DNA of 64,000 bases from Oricola cellulosilytica (GTDB taxonomy: Bacteria; Pseudomonadota; Alphaproteobacteria; Rhizobiales; Rhizobiaceae). The notes beneath the pieces were generated by a model. It did no database searches and was not told where the DNA came from. It saw nothing but the letters and a program-made list of their open reading frames with translations. The stretch covers positions 201,681 to 265,680 of the forward strand of contig NZ_JAINFK010000004.1 of assembly GCF_019966575.1 (NCBI RefSeq). Direction: 5' to 3'. Each line of letters begins with the position of its first letter. Positions within the stretch are counted from its first letter, which is position 1. Shown piece by piece: positions 41,020-48,256 of this stretch. Position numbers and translations under genes: made by a program.

Positions 41020-41134
41020 GCCAAATCTGGCCGAGATGATCCGGAAAGAGCCCGCGAGCGAAGTCCTAGAAAAAATCGATAACGTCCGTCCCCATGTCGC
41101 CTGTTGCCCGGCGACTCTTTGGAACTGGACTACC

Positions 41135-41365
41135 TCAATCTTCGTCGCTGCCTGATCGCAATTCACTATCTTCCGAGGCGGTTAATTCCGAGGGGTGCAG
41201 GTGGAGGGAACTCGCCAGCACAGGTTCGGCGGCAAGGCGAAAACTCACCGATTCCAGTATGAACTGCTTGACGGATATACCTCGCACGCACGCTTCAGTC
41301 TTGATCCTGATTCGTTCCTCAGGTGGAACTTTCAGGTTCAAATCAACAAAATTTCTTGAATTCAT
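41135..41365 (-). CDS. Small ribbon-helix-helix-like protein
   Basis: A 76-residue protein starting MNSRNFVDLNLKVPPEERIR. The short beta-strand-like VDLNLKVP followed by two helices (EERIRIKTEACVRGISVKQF, then ILESVSFRLA) fits the CopG/Arc/ParD fold. The acidic serine-rich tail has no family signature. ATG 41365 has GGAG about nine bases upstream. It could be an antitoxin-type autorepressor, but no toxin gene lies beside it. The palindrome at 41433-41450 is a natural operator candidate. Confidence 0.6.
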   Translation of the reverse strand: MNSRNFVDLNLKVPPEERIRIKTEACVRGISVKQFILESVSFRLAAEPVLASSLHLHPSELTASEDSELRSGSDED

Positions 41366-41432
41366 ATCGATCACACTCCGACTGATTCCAAGCATCATAT
41401 ACAACAATGGAAGAGAAGTTGATTTTTTTATA

Positions 41433-41450
41433 GTAAGTCATAACTTACTT
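41433..41450 (-). promoter_or_regulatory. Operator-like palindrome upstream of the RHH-like gene
   Basis: AGTAAGT (41433-41439) and ACTTACT (41444-41450) form a perfect 7-bp inverted repeat with a 4-base spacer, about 70 bases before the start codon in AT-rich DNA. This is the size and symmetry bound by RHH dimers of dimers. Confidence 0.5.
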
Positions 41451-41640
41451 ACTATCTATATTAAAACTCGTTGCCTTATCGCGAACCTCAGAGATCGTAG
41501 AATTCATTCTCGACCGAACGGCTGTGGTGTAGGCTGAAACGATCAATTCACAATTTGTCGAACAATCACGAAGTGATCCCCCAATCAGGTCACTGGTGTG
41601 AGGTTCGCCGGTTGTTGAGCCGGCGAACCTGAGACCCACC

Positions 41641-41883
41641 CTACTTGTAACGGGGCGAGCCATCGCCCAGACGGGGAACCTCGATCGGCTCGTTCCATTC
41701 CCTGATCGACGCGGTCGCGGTGAAATCGTAGGAGGTTGCCTCCTCCGTTACCGTTGGTGCCATCCGCGCGATAGCGACTGAATCCTTTACGGGATGATAG
41801 ACGTCCAAGGCCGACGAATCTGCTGCGGCCTGACCTGCCGCCGCCACGGTGATGATCGTTGCAAATGCAAATGCCTGTTTCAT
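41641..41883 (-). CDS. Small exported protein
   Basis: An 80-residue precursor with a clear Sec signal peptide, MKQAFAFATIITVAAAGQAA, cleaved probably after AAA or ADS. The mature part has about 57 residues and contains YHPVKDSVAIARMAPTVTEE and ATASIREWNEPIEVPRLGDG, with no cysteines. I do not recognise a family. The ribosome site GAGGAG lies seven bases before ATG 41883, so it is probably expressed. It is in the island between the RHH-like gene and the SARP regulator, on the same strand. Confidence 0.65.
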   Translation of the reverse strand: MKQAFAFATIITVAAAGQAAADSSALDVYHPVKDSVAIARMAPTVTEEATSYDFTATASIREWNEPIEVPRLGDGSPRYK

Positions 41884-42217
41884 TGTAGTGCTCCTCGTGT
41901 TGGTTTGTCGCTGGCAAGACCAGCGACATGAAATCAAGTGAGGCGTCGTCTGGTGTGGGCAGGGAACCTGACGCCCGCTTGATGAGCACATGTTCACAGA
42001 CAAGCGTCAGTCCATCGTGAATTCACACACACGCTGAGCCGGGAAAAACGTAAAAAAGAAGCAAATATGCTTGTGAATTCTTTCGTGGCTGACCCTGCAC
42101 CCAAGGCACGTCCGCATATCGTAAGCGACTACGGAAGTCTGAACGTCGGCGAAACGGGCACCAAGCACGAGATGAGTGTATGTGATTAAAGGGCCTTGGA
42201 TCCTATCTGCAGGAGGA
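41884..42217. other. Intergenic region with a SARP-motif-like site
   Basis: No convincing gene in these 334 bases. A word cgggaaaaacgtaaa at 42040-42054 shares the AAAAACGTAA core with the direct repeats between the SARP and PAP2 genes (43891-43960) and recurs exactly at 47844-47858. It lies about 160 bases upstream of the small exported gene and may be its regulatory site. Confidence 0.4.
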
Positions 42218-43831
42218 TCACGAAGACAGGGTTCGCATTGATCCGCGCGACAAATCAAGCAGTCCCGCCAAGCGCACCGTGCGGTTGGGATATTTGTCGT
42301 CTTCAAGAAAACGCGTGATCGAAAATCCGGTTTCGATCTTCATCAGTCGGTTGCGAACTCGAAGTGCTTCTTCGGGTTTGCCCAAATGTGCATAAAGCGC
42401 GATCAAATTTCGAAGTGGTGGTCGAAATTGCGGCGCGCGTCGCACGGCCGATTCAGCCAATCTCACAGCTTCCTCATAACGACCGCTCGATATGCACGCA
42501 AGACTATGGAATAGATCCCACCAATGGCCGTAGCGCGAGGCTCCGGCAATCTGATGGCTGCGTCTTGATAGGTGGTAGGCTTGCTCTTTGTCGCCCGTGA
42601 GCATGTCGGCCATGGCAATAGCTTGGAGAGCAAAAGCGCTATTCGAGTTTCCTTCCACGGCGGGCCGTGCGAGGTCCAAGGCGCCAAGCGCGTCATCGAG
42701 AAGCATAATGCGAACCAGTGACGCGAGCGACAACACGAGCGCATTATCTGGTCCGTCCGCAATCGCTCGAGCAATCAATTGAGACGCCTCGGCCTTAAGC
42801 GGTTCTGGATCATCATCAGGAAGCTCAATGGCCTGTATGTTTCGAGCTAAAGCCCGCCAAGCCAGGAAACTGGGATTACCGTTGACCTCATAGGCCTTCG
42901 CAAGCAGATAATCCGCAGTCCGGATCTTGTCAGGCTCGAAGGAAAACAGTTTCGGCAGGGCGCGGGAAATCAGCTTGGATTCCGACAAGGGCGTAGCACC
43001 GGCATCGATTATTGATGCAAGGCGTCCGATCACCAATTCAGACGCTTCAAACGCGGTCTGCGCAAGACCATCACTCCTGAACAAGCTGAGAGAAGTTTCC
43101 GAAATGGTCGATGACTTTGCGTAAAGGATGTCTCCAGTCGGCACATGCATTGCGCGAATGTGATAGACCGCTTCTCCTTCTACTTCTACGACCTGGCATT
43201 TTATTTGCACATCGGCTTCACTGTCCGGACCCGGCTTTTGTGCGCGCAACCGCGATTGCACCTGACCGGCGATGGACTCGCCGATCTGAACACAAAGAGA
43301 GTCCGCAATAACTTCGGCAAGCCGGTCGCCCTGCACTTGTGTCAGACACTCTACGATCAAGGGACGTTCGGCTCGGCTTCGCCCGCTTTCGGGTAATGGA
43401 ACTGCCTGGCGTGAATGCCGCGCGCGCATCCCTGCAAGCCAGTTCTCAAATTCAGGATCCTTCACGTCGAGACCTTCCAGGAAATCTCGATCCTCAAAAC
43501 CTTCGAGACCGCTGTCGTGGTCCGCGATCGTAATATTGCTGGCGGCAAGCGAAACGTTTTCTCGGTCAATCCGCAGCAGAGAGGGATGGGCGGCGAAAAC
43601 TTTTCGTAATTCGCTCAGCGTTTGACGCATGCTGGCTCCGGCCTGTTCTTGGGCCCGATCGCTCCAGAGCTTTTCTTCCAGCCACCGCCGAGGGCGAGTC
43701 ATCTGTGGTGAAGTCGCCAAAAGAGCGAGCAGTCCCCGCGCTTTGGCGCTCTTGGGAATCAGATCGGTCCCGTCATCCGCAGTCATGGTAAACGGGCCAA
43801 GCAATTGAATCATGGCGCGATAGGTAGACAT
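42218..43831 (-). CDS. SARP/BTAD-type transcriptional regulator with TPR domain
   Basis: A 537-residue regulator. Residues about 8-85 form an OmpR/SARP-type winged helix (IQLLGPFTMTADDG, AKARGLLALLATSP and the RQTLSELRKVF helix), with an unusual lack of a receiver or ATPase module. The middle (about 150-260) resembles the periplasmic-sensor-like segment seen in TPR regulators of this type. The C-terminal half contains tetratricopeptide repeats (ALDLARPAVEGNSNSAFALQ, LACISSGRYEEAVRLAESAV and LYAHLGKPEEALRVRNRLMK). It is divergent from the KGG-PAP2 gene, with two 29-base direct repeats between them that are probably its binding sites. Confidence 0.85.
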   Translation of the reverse strand: MSTYRAMIQLLGPFTMTADDGTDLIPKSAKARGLLALLATSPQMTRPRRWLEEKLWSDRAQEQAGASMRQTLSELRKVFAAHPSLLRIDRENVSLAASNITIADHDSGLEGFEDRDFLEGLDVKDPEFENWLAGMRARHSRQAVPLPESGRSRAERPLIVECLTQVQGDRLAEVIADSLCVQIGESIAGQVQSRLRAQKPGPDSEADVQIKCQVVEVEGEAVYHIRAMHVPTGDILYAKSSTISETSLSLFRSDGLAQTAFEASELVIGRLASIIDAGATPLSESKLISRALPKLFSFEPDKIRTADYLLAKAYEVNGNPSFLAWRALARNIQAIELPDDDPEPLKAEASQLIARAIADGPDNALVLSLASLVRIMLLDDALGALDLARPAVEGNSNSAFALQAIAMADMLTGDKEQAYHLSRRSHQIAGASRYGHWWDLFHSLACISSGRYEEAVRLAESAVRRAPQFRPPLRNLIALYAHLGKPEEALRVRNRLMKIETGFSITRFLEDDKYPNRTVRLAGLLDLSRGSMRTLSS

Positions 43832-43890
43832 TGAGACTCCTACCCGGATTCCCGACTTTCGCCAGCATTATACATGGCGAGGCTTGAATC

Positions 43891-43960
43891 GTAAAAAAAA
43901 CGTGATCCGCACCACTTGCACACTACAGGGCGTAAAAAAAACGTAATCTGCGCGACTTGC
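43891..43960. promoter_or_regulatory. Tandem direct repeats, candidate SARP operator
   Basis: Two 29-base repeats at 43891-43919 and 43932-43960, 41 bases apart (about four turns), differ at only five positions. Each starts GTAAAAAAAACGT and ends ACTTGC. They occupy the divergent promoter between the regulator and the KGG-PAP2 gene. Direct repeats of this kind are the usual target of SARP-type activators. Confidence 0.7.
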
Positions 43961-44034
43961 GTTATTGATGGTTTGACTAGTAGCCATCGACTTGGCCACC
44001 CTGTCAGAAACGCGAAGACGAGGAGGACCGTGCG

Positions 44035-45111
44035 ATGGCTCTGTTGGGAGGTAAAGGCGGCAAGGGTGGCAAGGGCGGTAAGGGTGGTAAGGGTGGCAAG
44101 GGCGGTAAGGGAGATGCGCAATCTGAATATACTCTTGATCACGCGGAAAGCCCGTCTAGTGAGTTCCTTAGCACCGCGCTGATCTCCACCCGTGACGGGC
44201 TTGTTGGCTATTGGGACGCCACCATCACCCGGCCCGATTATTCTAATGTGCCAAGGGATCCGTTTGCAGCCTATGAAGCCATGGAAGTGGACGCTCGTTC
44301 CTACGTCCTTGACCATAATCTGCACGGACTCTTTACACTCGACCTTCAACAAGACCTTTGTAAACTCCACGAGTCGTCAAATGACATCTTGGAGCTCGAG
44401 CTAATCCGTCCGGATTTCGAAGCCGGGAACCCAAAAATCGGTGACTTTCAGTTATCCTGCGTGAAAAAGGCTGCGGATCTTCGCTCCGATCGCCTGCCCG
44501 AGATAATCATTCAGCAAACAGATTTTCTCTCTTTTTTCGGCGCCCTCGCGACACTTGAAGAGGACCGAACTGAACACGCGCTTGGCATGCTACGTGCGGT
44601 GCTTCGGATGGCCAGGCACATCGCCATGCAATTTAAACATGTGCTTGATGTGGCGCGACCCGCTAGCCTCGCTTTCCAGGTTCAACCGGTCATCCAAACA
44701 CCCGGCCATGGGAGCTGGCCGAGCGGTCATGCCACTGAAGCATTCGCTGTAGCTACGGTTTTCGACGCACTTACGCACAAGGGCAAGGCACCGGAAAGGA
44801 CGGAGTCAAGCCCAGCCTTGAGGCTGGCGGCTCGGATTGCGGATAACCGAACTGTCGCTGGCGTCCATTTCCCGACCGATAGCTATGCCGGCGCGCTTCT
44901 CGGAATATCGATTGGGGACGTGCTTGTGGGATACTTCTCCGGCGGCTCGATAGATAAGGCAAAGAGACGCTATGACGGCAAGATCGAGAGGGACGACTTC
45001 TCGCTTGCGCGCCTCCTTCAGAAAGCCGAAATCCAGCCGAACCCGAAACCGGTTGGAAAAATTGAGCTACTGAACGAACTTTGGAAAGCGGCCGTAAGGG
45101 AAATGAACTAA
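44035..45111 (+). CDS. PAP2/vanadium-haloperoxidase-type enzyme with N-terminal KGG repeat
   Basis: A 358-residue protein. Residues 5-26 are seven Gly-Gly-Lys repeats. The rest carries the three PAP2/vanadium-chloroperoxidase motifs: K201-x6-R208-P209 (KHVLDVARP), the PSGH motif with Ser230, Gly231 and His232 (GSWPSGHATEAF), and R272-x5-H278-x3-D282 (NRTVAGVHFPTDS). All phosphate- or vanadate-binding residues are present, so it should be an active phosphatase or a vanadium-dependent haloperoxidase. There is no signal peptide or membrane helix, unlike lipid phosphatases, which suggests a soluble cytoplasmic enzyme unless exported by its repeat. It is transcribed from the divergent promoter shared with the SARP gene and ends 14 bases from the convergent protease gene. 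Confidence 0.85.
   Translation: MALLGGKGGKGGKGGKGGKGGKGGKGDAQSEYTLDHAESPSSEFLSTALISTRDGLVGYWDATITRPDYSNVPRDPFAAYEAMEVDARSYVLDHNLHGLFTLDLQQDLCKLHESSNDILELELIRPDFEAGNPKIGDFQLSCVKKAADLRSDRLPEIIIQQTDFLSFFGALATLEEDRTEHALGMLRAVLRMARHIAMQFKHVLDVARPASLAFQVQPVIQTPGHGSWPSGHATEAFAVATVFDALTHKGKAPERTESSPALRLAARIADNRTVAGVHFPTDSYAGALLGISIGDVLVGYFSGGSIDKAKRRYDGKIERDDFSLARLLQKAEIQPNPKPVGKIELLNELWKAAVREMN
44047..44112 (+). repeat. In-frame GGK-coding repeat
   Basis: A tandem 9-base unit (ggyaagggn) encodes the seven Gly-Gly-Lys repeats at the start of the PAP2-type protein. Synonymous bases vary between ggc and ggt, so the repeat is kept at protein level rather than being a fresh slippage product. Confidence 0.85.
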
Positions 45112-45125
45112 CTGAGCTGCGACAA

Positions 45126-47330
45126 TCAGTTCTTTCTCACACGCCGTCCTCCGTCCACATCATAAAACGGATCGGTAATTCGTCCATCGGTGGGTTGGGG
45201 TATAGGAGGTTGTCCAAGGATCGACGAAAGCGCTATTCTTCGAACTACTTGCGGTGCAGCTGCGCTCGTTCCGGACAGCGCTTGGGTTGAACCGGAATAC
45301 GTTCCATTGGCGATGATTCCGTGCCCCCCGCTTTCCGTTTCCGATACCCCACTATCAGTGGGAGTGAAGCCAGTCCATGCGTCCCCTTGGGCAGTATAAT
45401 GAGCTGGTGAGATTTCCCGATCTTCCTCCCTGCGCCACACGGCGCCGACAAAGTGGATCTTCTTTCGGATCTCTTCCGGCACTAGAGGGTGAACCGTTGT
45501 AAGGGCCGAATTTGTCCCCTTGCGTGAAATTGGCCCTTTAGGGAGAGTATAATCACGTGTCACATCGTCCCATTCATATGCGTGTTCGTGGTCCAACCGC
45601 GACTGCCTTCCGAGCCGCACGTGGCCCGGCGCAGTGTCGTCGCGCTGAACCTGCAGGGTCAACTCGATTGCTTCACTACCTACATTGCCAAAAGAAAACT
45701 TCCACCGTCCCGCCGGCGCCAAAACGGAATTTTGTGTCCATGACGCCGTTGGCGCGATAGCGACGTGATAATAGCCCCGTGTTGGAATGATCTGGCCCGC
45801 AATTTCGTCCAAAAATCGAGACGGGACATGGTAGATTCGCGCGATTTCTCTTCCGCTCTGAATAAGCGCAACATAAGAACCCGGCGGTATCGAGCGCGGC
45901 GGAATAACCGAGCCATCTGGCGTCTCAAGACCAACTTGCAGTTCGCTCGGGATGGTGTCCTCGTTCATCCTGTGGATTTCGATGTGACTTGAAGTGAGGT
46001 CATCTGGCTGCACGTTCCATTCGATCTCGGCCTTGCCCGCGGCACTCTGAGAACCGCCAGGGGAAACGCTCAAAGCCGCAACAAGATTGGATCGATAGTT
46101 GTTGCCATAGGCGTAAGTAACGCGGACGTCTGGAATTTTGCCCTCGCCGAGAGCGTTGACCCTCCGCGCGACCTCCCGGCAGACTTGGTGCTCGACGAAT
46201 TTCGTTCCGTTCTTTGGGCCGGCAAGAACACCCATAGAAATATTTATAAGAACCTGCGCGGGAGGTCCCCTTAGGATCGACTCTGTTTTATTCACTCCCG
46301 AAGTTCTGGCTACGGCTAATAGCGGTCGCTCCGCCATTGCCAAGATCCATCGCACTCCCATTACCAGATACGTCTCGAACCGCGCGCCGGATGTGTCACT
46401 CACTGCGTCGGATGGCAGTTGCACTCCCAAGATGGGAATCTCCCGCATTTTTTTATCTATCTCGGAATTGCGCGCATAGGGATCGGCCCCGGCAGCAATA
46501 TCGAGAACGTGTGTCCCGTGACTGAAGCCGAACTCGGTGGCGCGCCTGACATCTGGCTCCATCACGTCCGCATTAATTTCGGCATAAAGTTCCGGCTCGC
46601 TCTCCGTCCGGCTCAAATATTCGTTGATCCGCTCGAAATTCAGTTCCTTCCCGAGCGATACCAAGCCCGGCGACGGTCTTTCGCGGGCCTGAATCCAGAG
46701 AGCATGGAACCGCGTTTGAAGAGGCCGCTTTCCCGGTATCGTGGCTGCATTGACGCCCCCCTCGGCAACTCGGGTAAACCGTTCGTTCAAAAACCCAATT
46801 CCGTCGTCCACGATCCCGATTAGCTGCCCTGAGCTTCGAGAGCTGGGCCGAGCAACCGACCGTTCCGAAAGCCTTTTTGAGAGGACAACAGGTATTCCTA
46901 CATCCAGCGTATGGAAAAATCGCTCTATGAACTTCCCGAGCAACGTATCGTGTCGCAATTTCGCTTCATCAATGTAGACAAAGAAGCAATACTCATGGGG
47001 CCAAGCGACGGTATCAGGCTCTGGTAATATTTCGACGCTTCCAAAAACCAGTTCATGCGATTCAAATTGGAACAGATTTTTAAAGTCGTTCTCGCGAGAG
47101 ACATCGTTTGTGTCAAAAAGGATTCGCATTAAATGGCGCGGATCGACGGAATCGCTATCATTGTTCTCGCGGAATTTCTCATATCCCGCCTGTTTCAAAC
47201 GCAGAAACACAGGAACGTGGTGCTTGCTAGCCTTTCGGACCGGCTTTTCTGCTTCACGAAGGTGAATGTGCCAGTCAATATATCCATCCCAGAAGAGTTG
47301 ATCGGGTGAGCTGACCTCCACCTCTGCCAT
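45126..47330 (-). CDS. Large subtilisin-like (S8) serine protease
   Basis: A 734-residue protein with the catalytic triad of family S8: Asp175 in GIVDDGIGFLN, His271 in SHGTHVLDIAAG and Ser689 in LSGTSAAAPQV. It has an unusual layout. About 165 N-terminal residues with no signal peptide precede the Asp, and some 400 residues with beta-rich segments separate His from Ser, far more than in simple subtilisins. The likely location is cytoplasmic. Start ATG 47330 is chosen because GGAGGGAACG precedes it; the open frame begins 17 codons earlier. It is convergent with the KGG-PAP2 gene, and a substrate relationship between the two is possible but unproven. Confidence 0.9.
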   Translation of the reverse strand: MAEVEVSSPDQLFWDGYIDWHIHLREAEKPVRKASKHHVPVFLRLKQAGYEKFRENNDSDSVDPRHLMRILFDTNDVSRENDFKNLFQFESHELVFGSVEILPEPDTVAWPHEYCFFVYIDEAKLRHDTLLGKFIERFFHTLDVGIPVVLSKRLSERSVARPSSRSSGQLIGIVDDGIGFLNERFTRVAEGGVNAATIPGKRPLQTRFHALWIQARERPSPGLVSLGKELNFERINEYLSRTESEPELYAEINADVMEPDVRRATEFGFSHGTHVLDIAAGADPYARNSEIDKKMREIPILGVQLPSDAVSDTSGARFETYLVMGVRWILAMAERPLLAVARTSGVNKTESILRGPPAQVLINISMGVLAGPKNGTKFVEHQVCREVARRVNALGEGKIPDVRVTYAYGNNYRSNLVAALSVSPGGSQSAAGKAEIEWNVQPDDLTSSHIEIHRMNEDTIPSELQVGLETPDGSVIPPRSIPPGSYVALIQSGREIARIYHVPSRFLDEIAGQIIPTRGYYHVAIAPTASWTQNSVLAPAGRWKFSFGNVGSEAIELTLQVQRDDTAPGHVRLGRQSRLDHEHAYEWDDVTRDYTLPKGPISRKGTNSALTTVHPLVPEEIRKKIHFVGAVWRREEDREISPAHYTAQGDAWTGFTPTDSGVSETESGGHGIIANGTYSGSTQALSGTSAAAPQVVRRIALSSILGQPPIPQPTDGRITDPFYDVDGGRRVRKN

Positions 47331-48100
47331 CGTTCCCTCCATATTTATTGCAACAGCAACGCTTTCCGCAGGCAACGTCAACTCAGTTTAAGGGCCTAGG
47401 AGGCGAAATTGCGCATTTTTGACGATTTCGGTCGACGCTTGCTCCGCACGAGATGAGCAAAATCGGCCCGTTGAATTATGCGCTCTAGAAAATTCCATGC
47501 CAGGGAAACCCAATACTCAAGTTCTGCCGGCGGAATCACGACGAAATCGCAGAGCCATGTCGGTCGCCCATTTTAGTCCCCATCACTCAGTCCTGGCAGC
47601 GCTCGCCTCTTCGCTGTCGCATAACTTCCGGGCAAACCACTGATCCCCGCCCTATTGGGACGGTAGCTGCGGACCAGTCAGAGTCATGACCTCCTGAGTG
47701 CCCTTCAAAGTCGCGATTGGTTCAGGGGCAGCGGTGCAACTGGAAGTCTTAGAAATCTTAGAGTGGACCCATCCGGATGCATTCTGCGGCCTGAGCGATG
47801 CCTGTTTCGGACTACCTCTATCGCGGCCCGATCGCTTGCGGTGCGGGAAAAACGTAAACTTCCAGCCGAAAAATGGGAAACTTATGTCACCCAAACGGCT
47901 CAAAAAGCGGCTTCGCAGGCGTTAAGTCGTCAACTTTGATCACAGCCACTTAACGGATATGTTTCCCATAAGTTTACGCTAAGTTGACACTCCGGCGGTC
48001 ATGGCATGGCGAATCGTTTCCAAACCCACACAAGGCTAATTGACCGGACTAAGGAAAGCCGCATTCGTTTTTCTTGCGTGCTCTGGACACTTTTTTGAAC
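47331..48100. other. Island end region with no intact gene
   Basis: About 770 bases upstream of the protease. No intact gene with a ribosome site was found. It holds the AAAAACGTAA-type site at 47844-47858, a possible gene relic (47841-47939) and inverted words cgtaaactt (47852-47860) and aagtttacg (about 47971-47980). The protease promoter should be here. Confidence 0.5.
47841..47939 (+). pseudogene. Possible C-terminal gene relic
   Basis: A plus-strand frame reads VREKRKLPAEKWETYVTQTA then QKAASQALSRQL and stops at 47939. The composition is that of a real protein end (helical, Lys/Glu/Gln/Ala-rich), while nothing upstream in frame is convincing. It may be the tail of a gene truncated when the island formed. 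No family is recognised. Confidence 0.25.
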
Positions 48101-48118
48101 ACGTTACAATGTTACAAA
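48101..48118. promoter_or_regulatory. attR arm sites matching those at attL
   Basis: ACGTTACAAT (48101-48110) is followed directly by GTTACAAA (48111-48118). The same words, spaced by five bases, lie at 38935-38957 beside the integrase. A shared element near both ends fits arm-type integrase binding. Confidence 0.5.
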
Positions 48119-48180
48119 ACGGGTTGCTCAAAAGGTATTTTTTACAATAAAATCAAGGATATAGCATTAAGCGTCCAGAA

Positions 48181-48203
48181 TTCAAATCTCTCCGGCAGCA
48201 CCA
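48181..48203. repeat. attR: direct repeat of the tRNA-Thr 3' end
   Basis: Exact 23-base copy of 38854-38876, ending in CCA but without any of the rest of a tRNA. It marks the right end of the island, 53 bases before the end of rhaK. Confidence 0.92.
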
Positions 48204-48256
48204 TTCTTTCGAACATTCGGTCGGCTGCTTGCCAGCGCCCTTCCGCGTGGGGGATA

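Larger units (their letters stand above)
38854..48203 (+). mobile_element. tRNA-Thr integrative island (9.3 kb)
   Basis: Bounded by the 23-bp direct repeats at 38854-38876 and 48181-48203. It starts with a complete tyrosine integrase next to attL. Contents in order: integrase, XRE regulator, ribbon-helix-helix-like gene, small exported protein, SARP-TPR regulator, KGG-PAP2 enzyme and subtilisin-like protease, then about 850 bases without an intact gene. Parts of it (around 40540-40620 and 41400-41470) are much more AT-rich than the flanking chromosome. There is no conjugation or capsid gene, so it is a small genomic island that may need help to transfer. Confidence 0.88.

Noticed and set aside
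42007-42306. Cys-rich 99-codon minus-strand frame after the SARP gene
   Set aside because: It overlaps the end of the SARP gene, has no ribosome site, and its Cys residues show no spaced metal-binding motif.
44047-44112. Short tandem repeat considered as a CRISPR or satellite
   Set aside because: Nine-base units are in frame and encode GGK; there are no spacers.
47419-47643. 74-codon plus-strand frame upstream of the protease
   Set aside because: No ribosome site, unremarkable composition and no domain; treated as non-coding.
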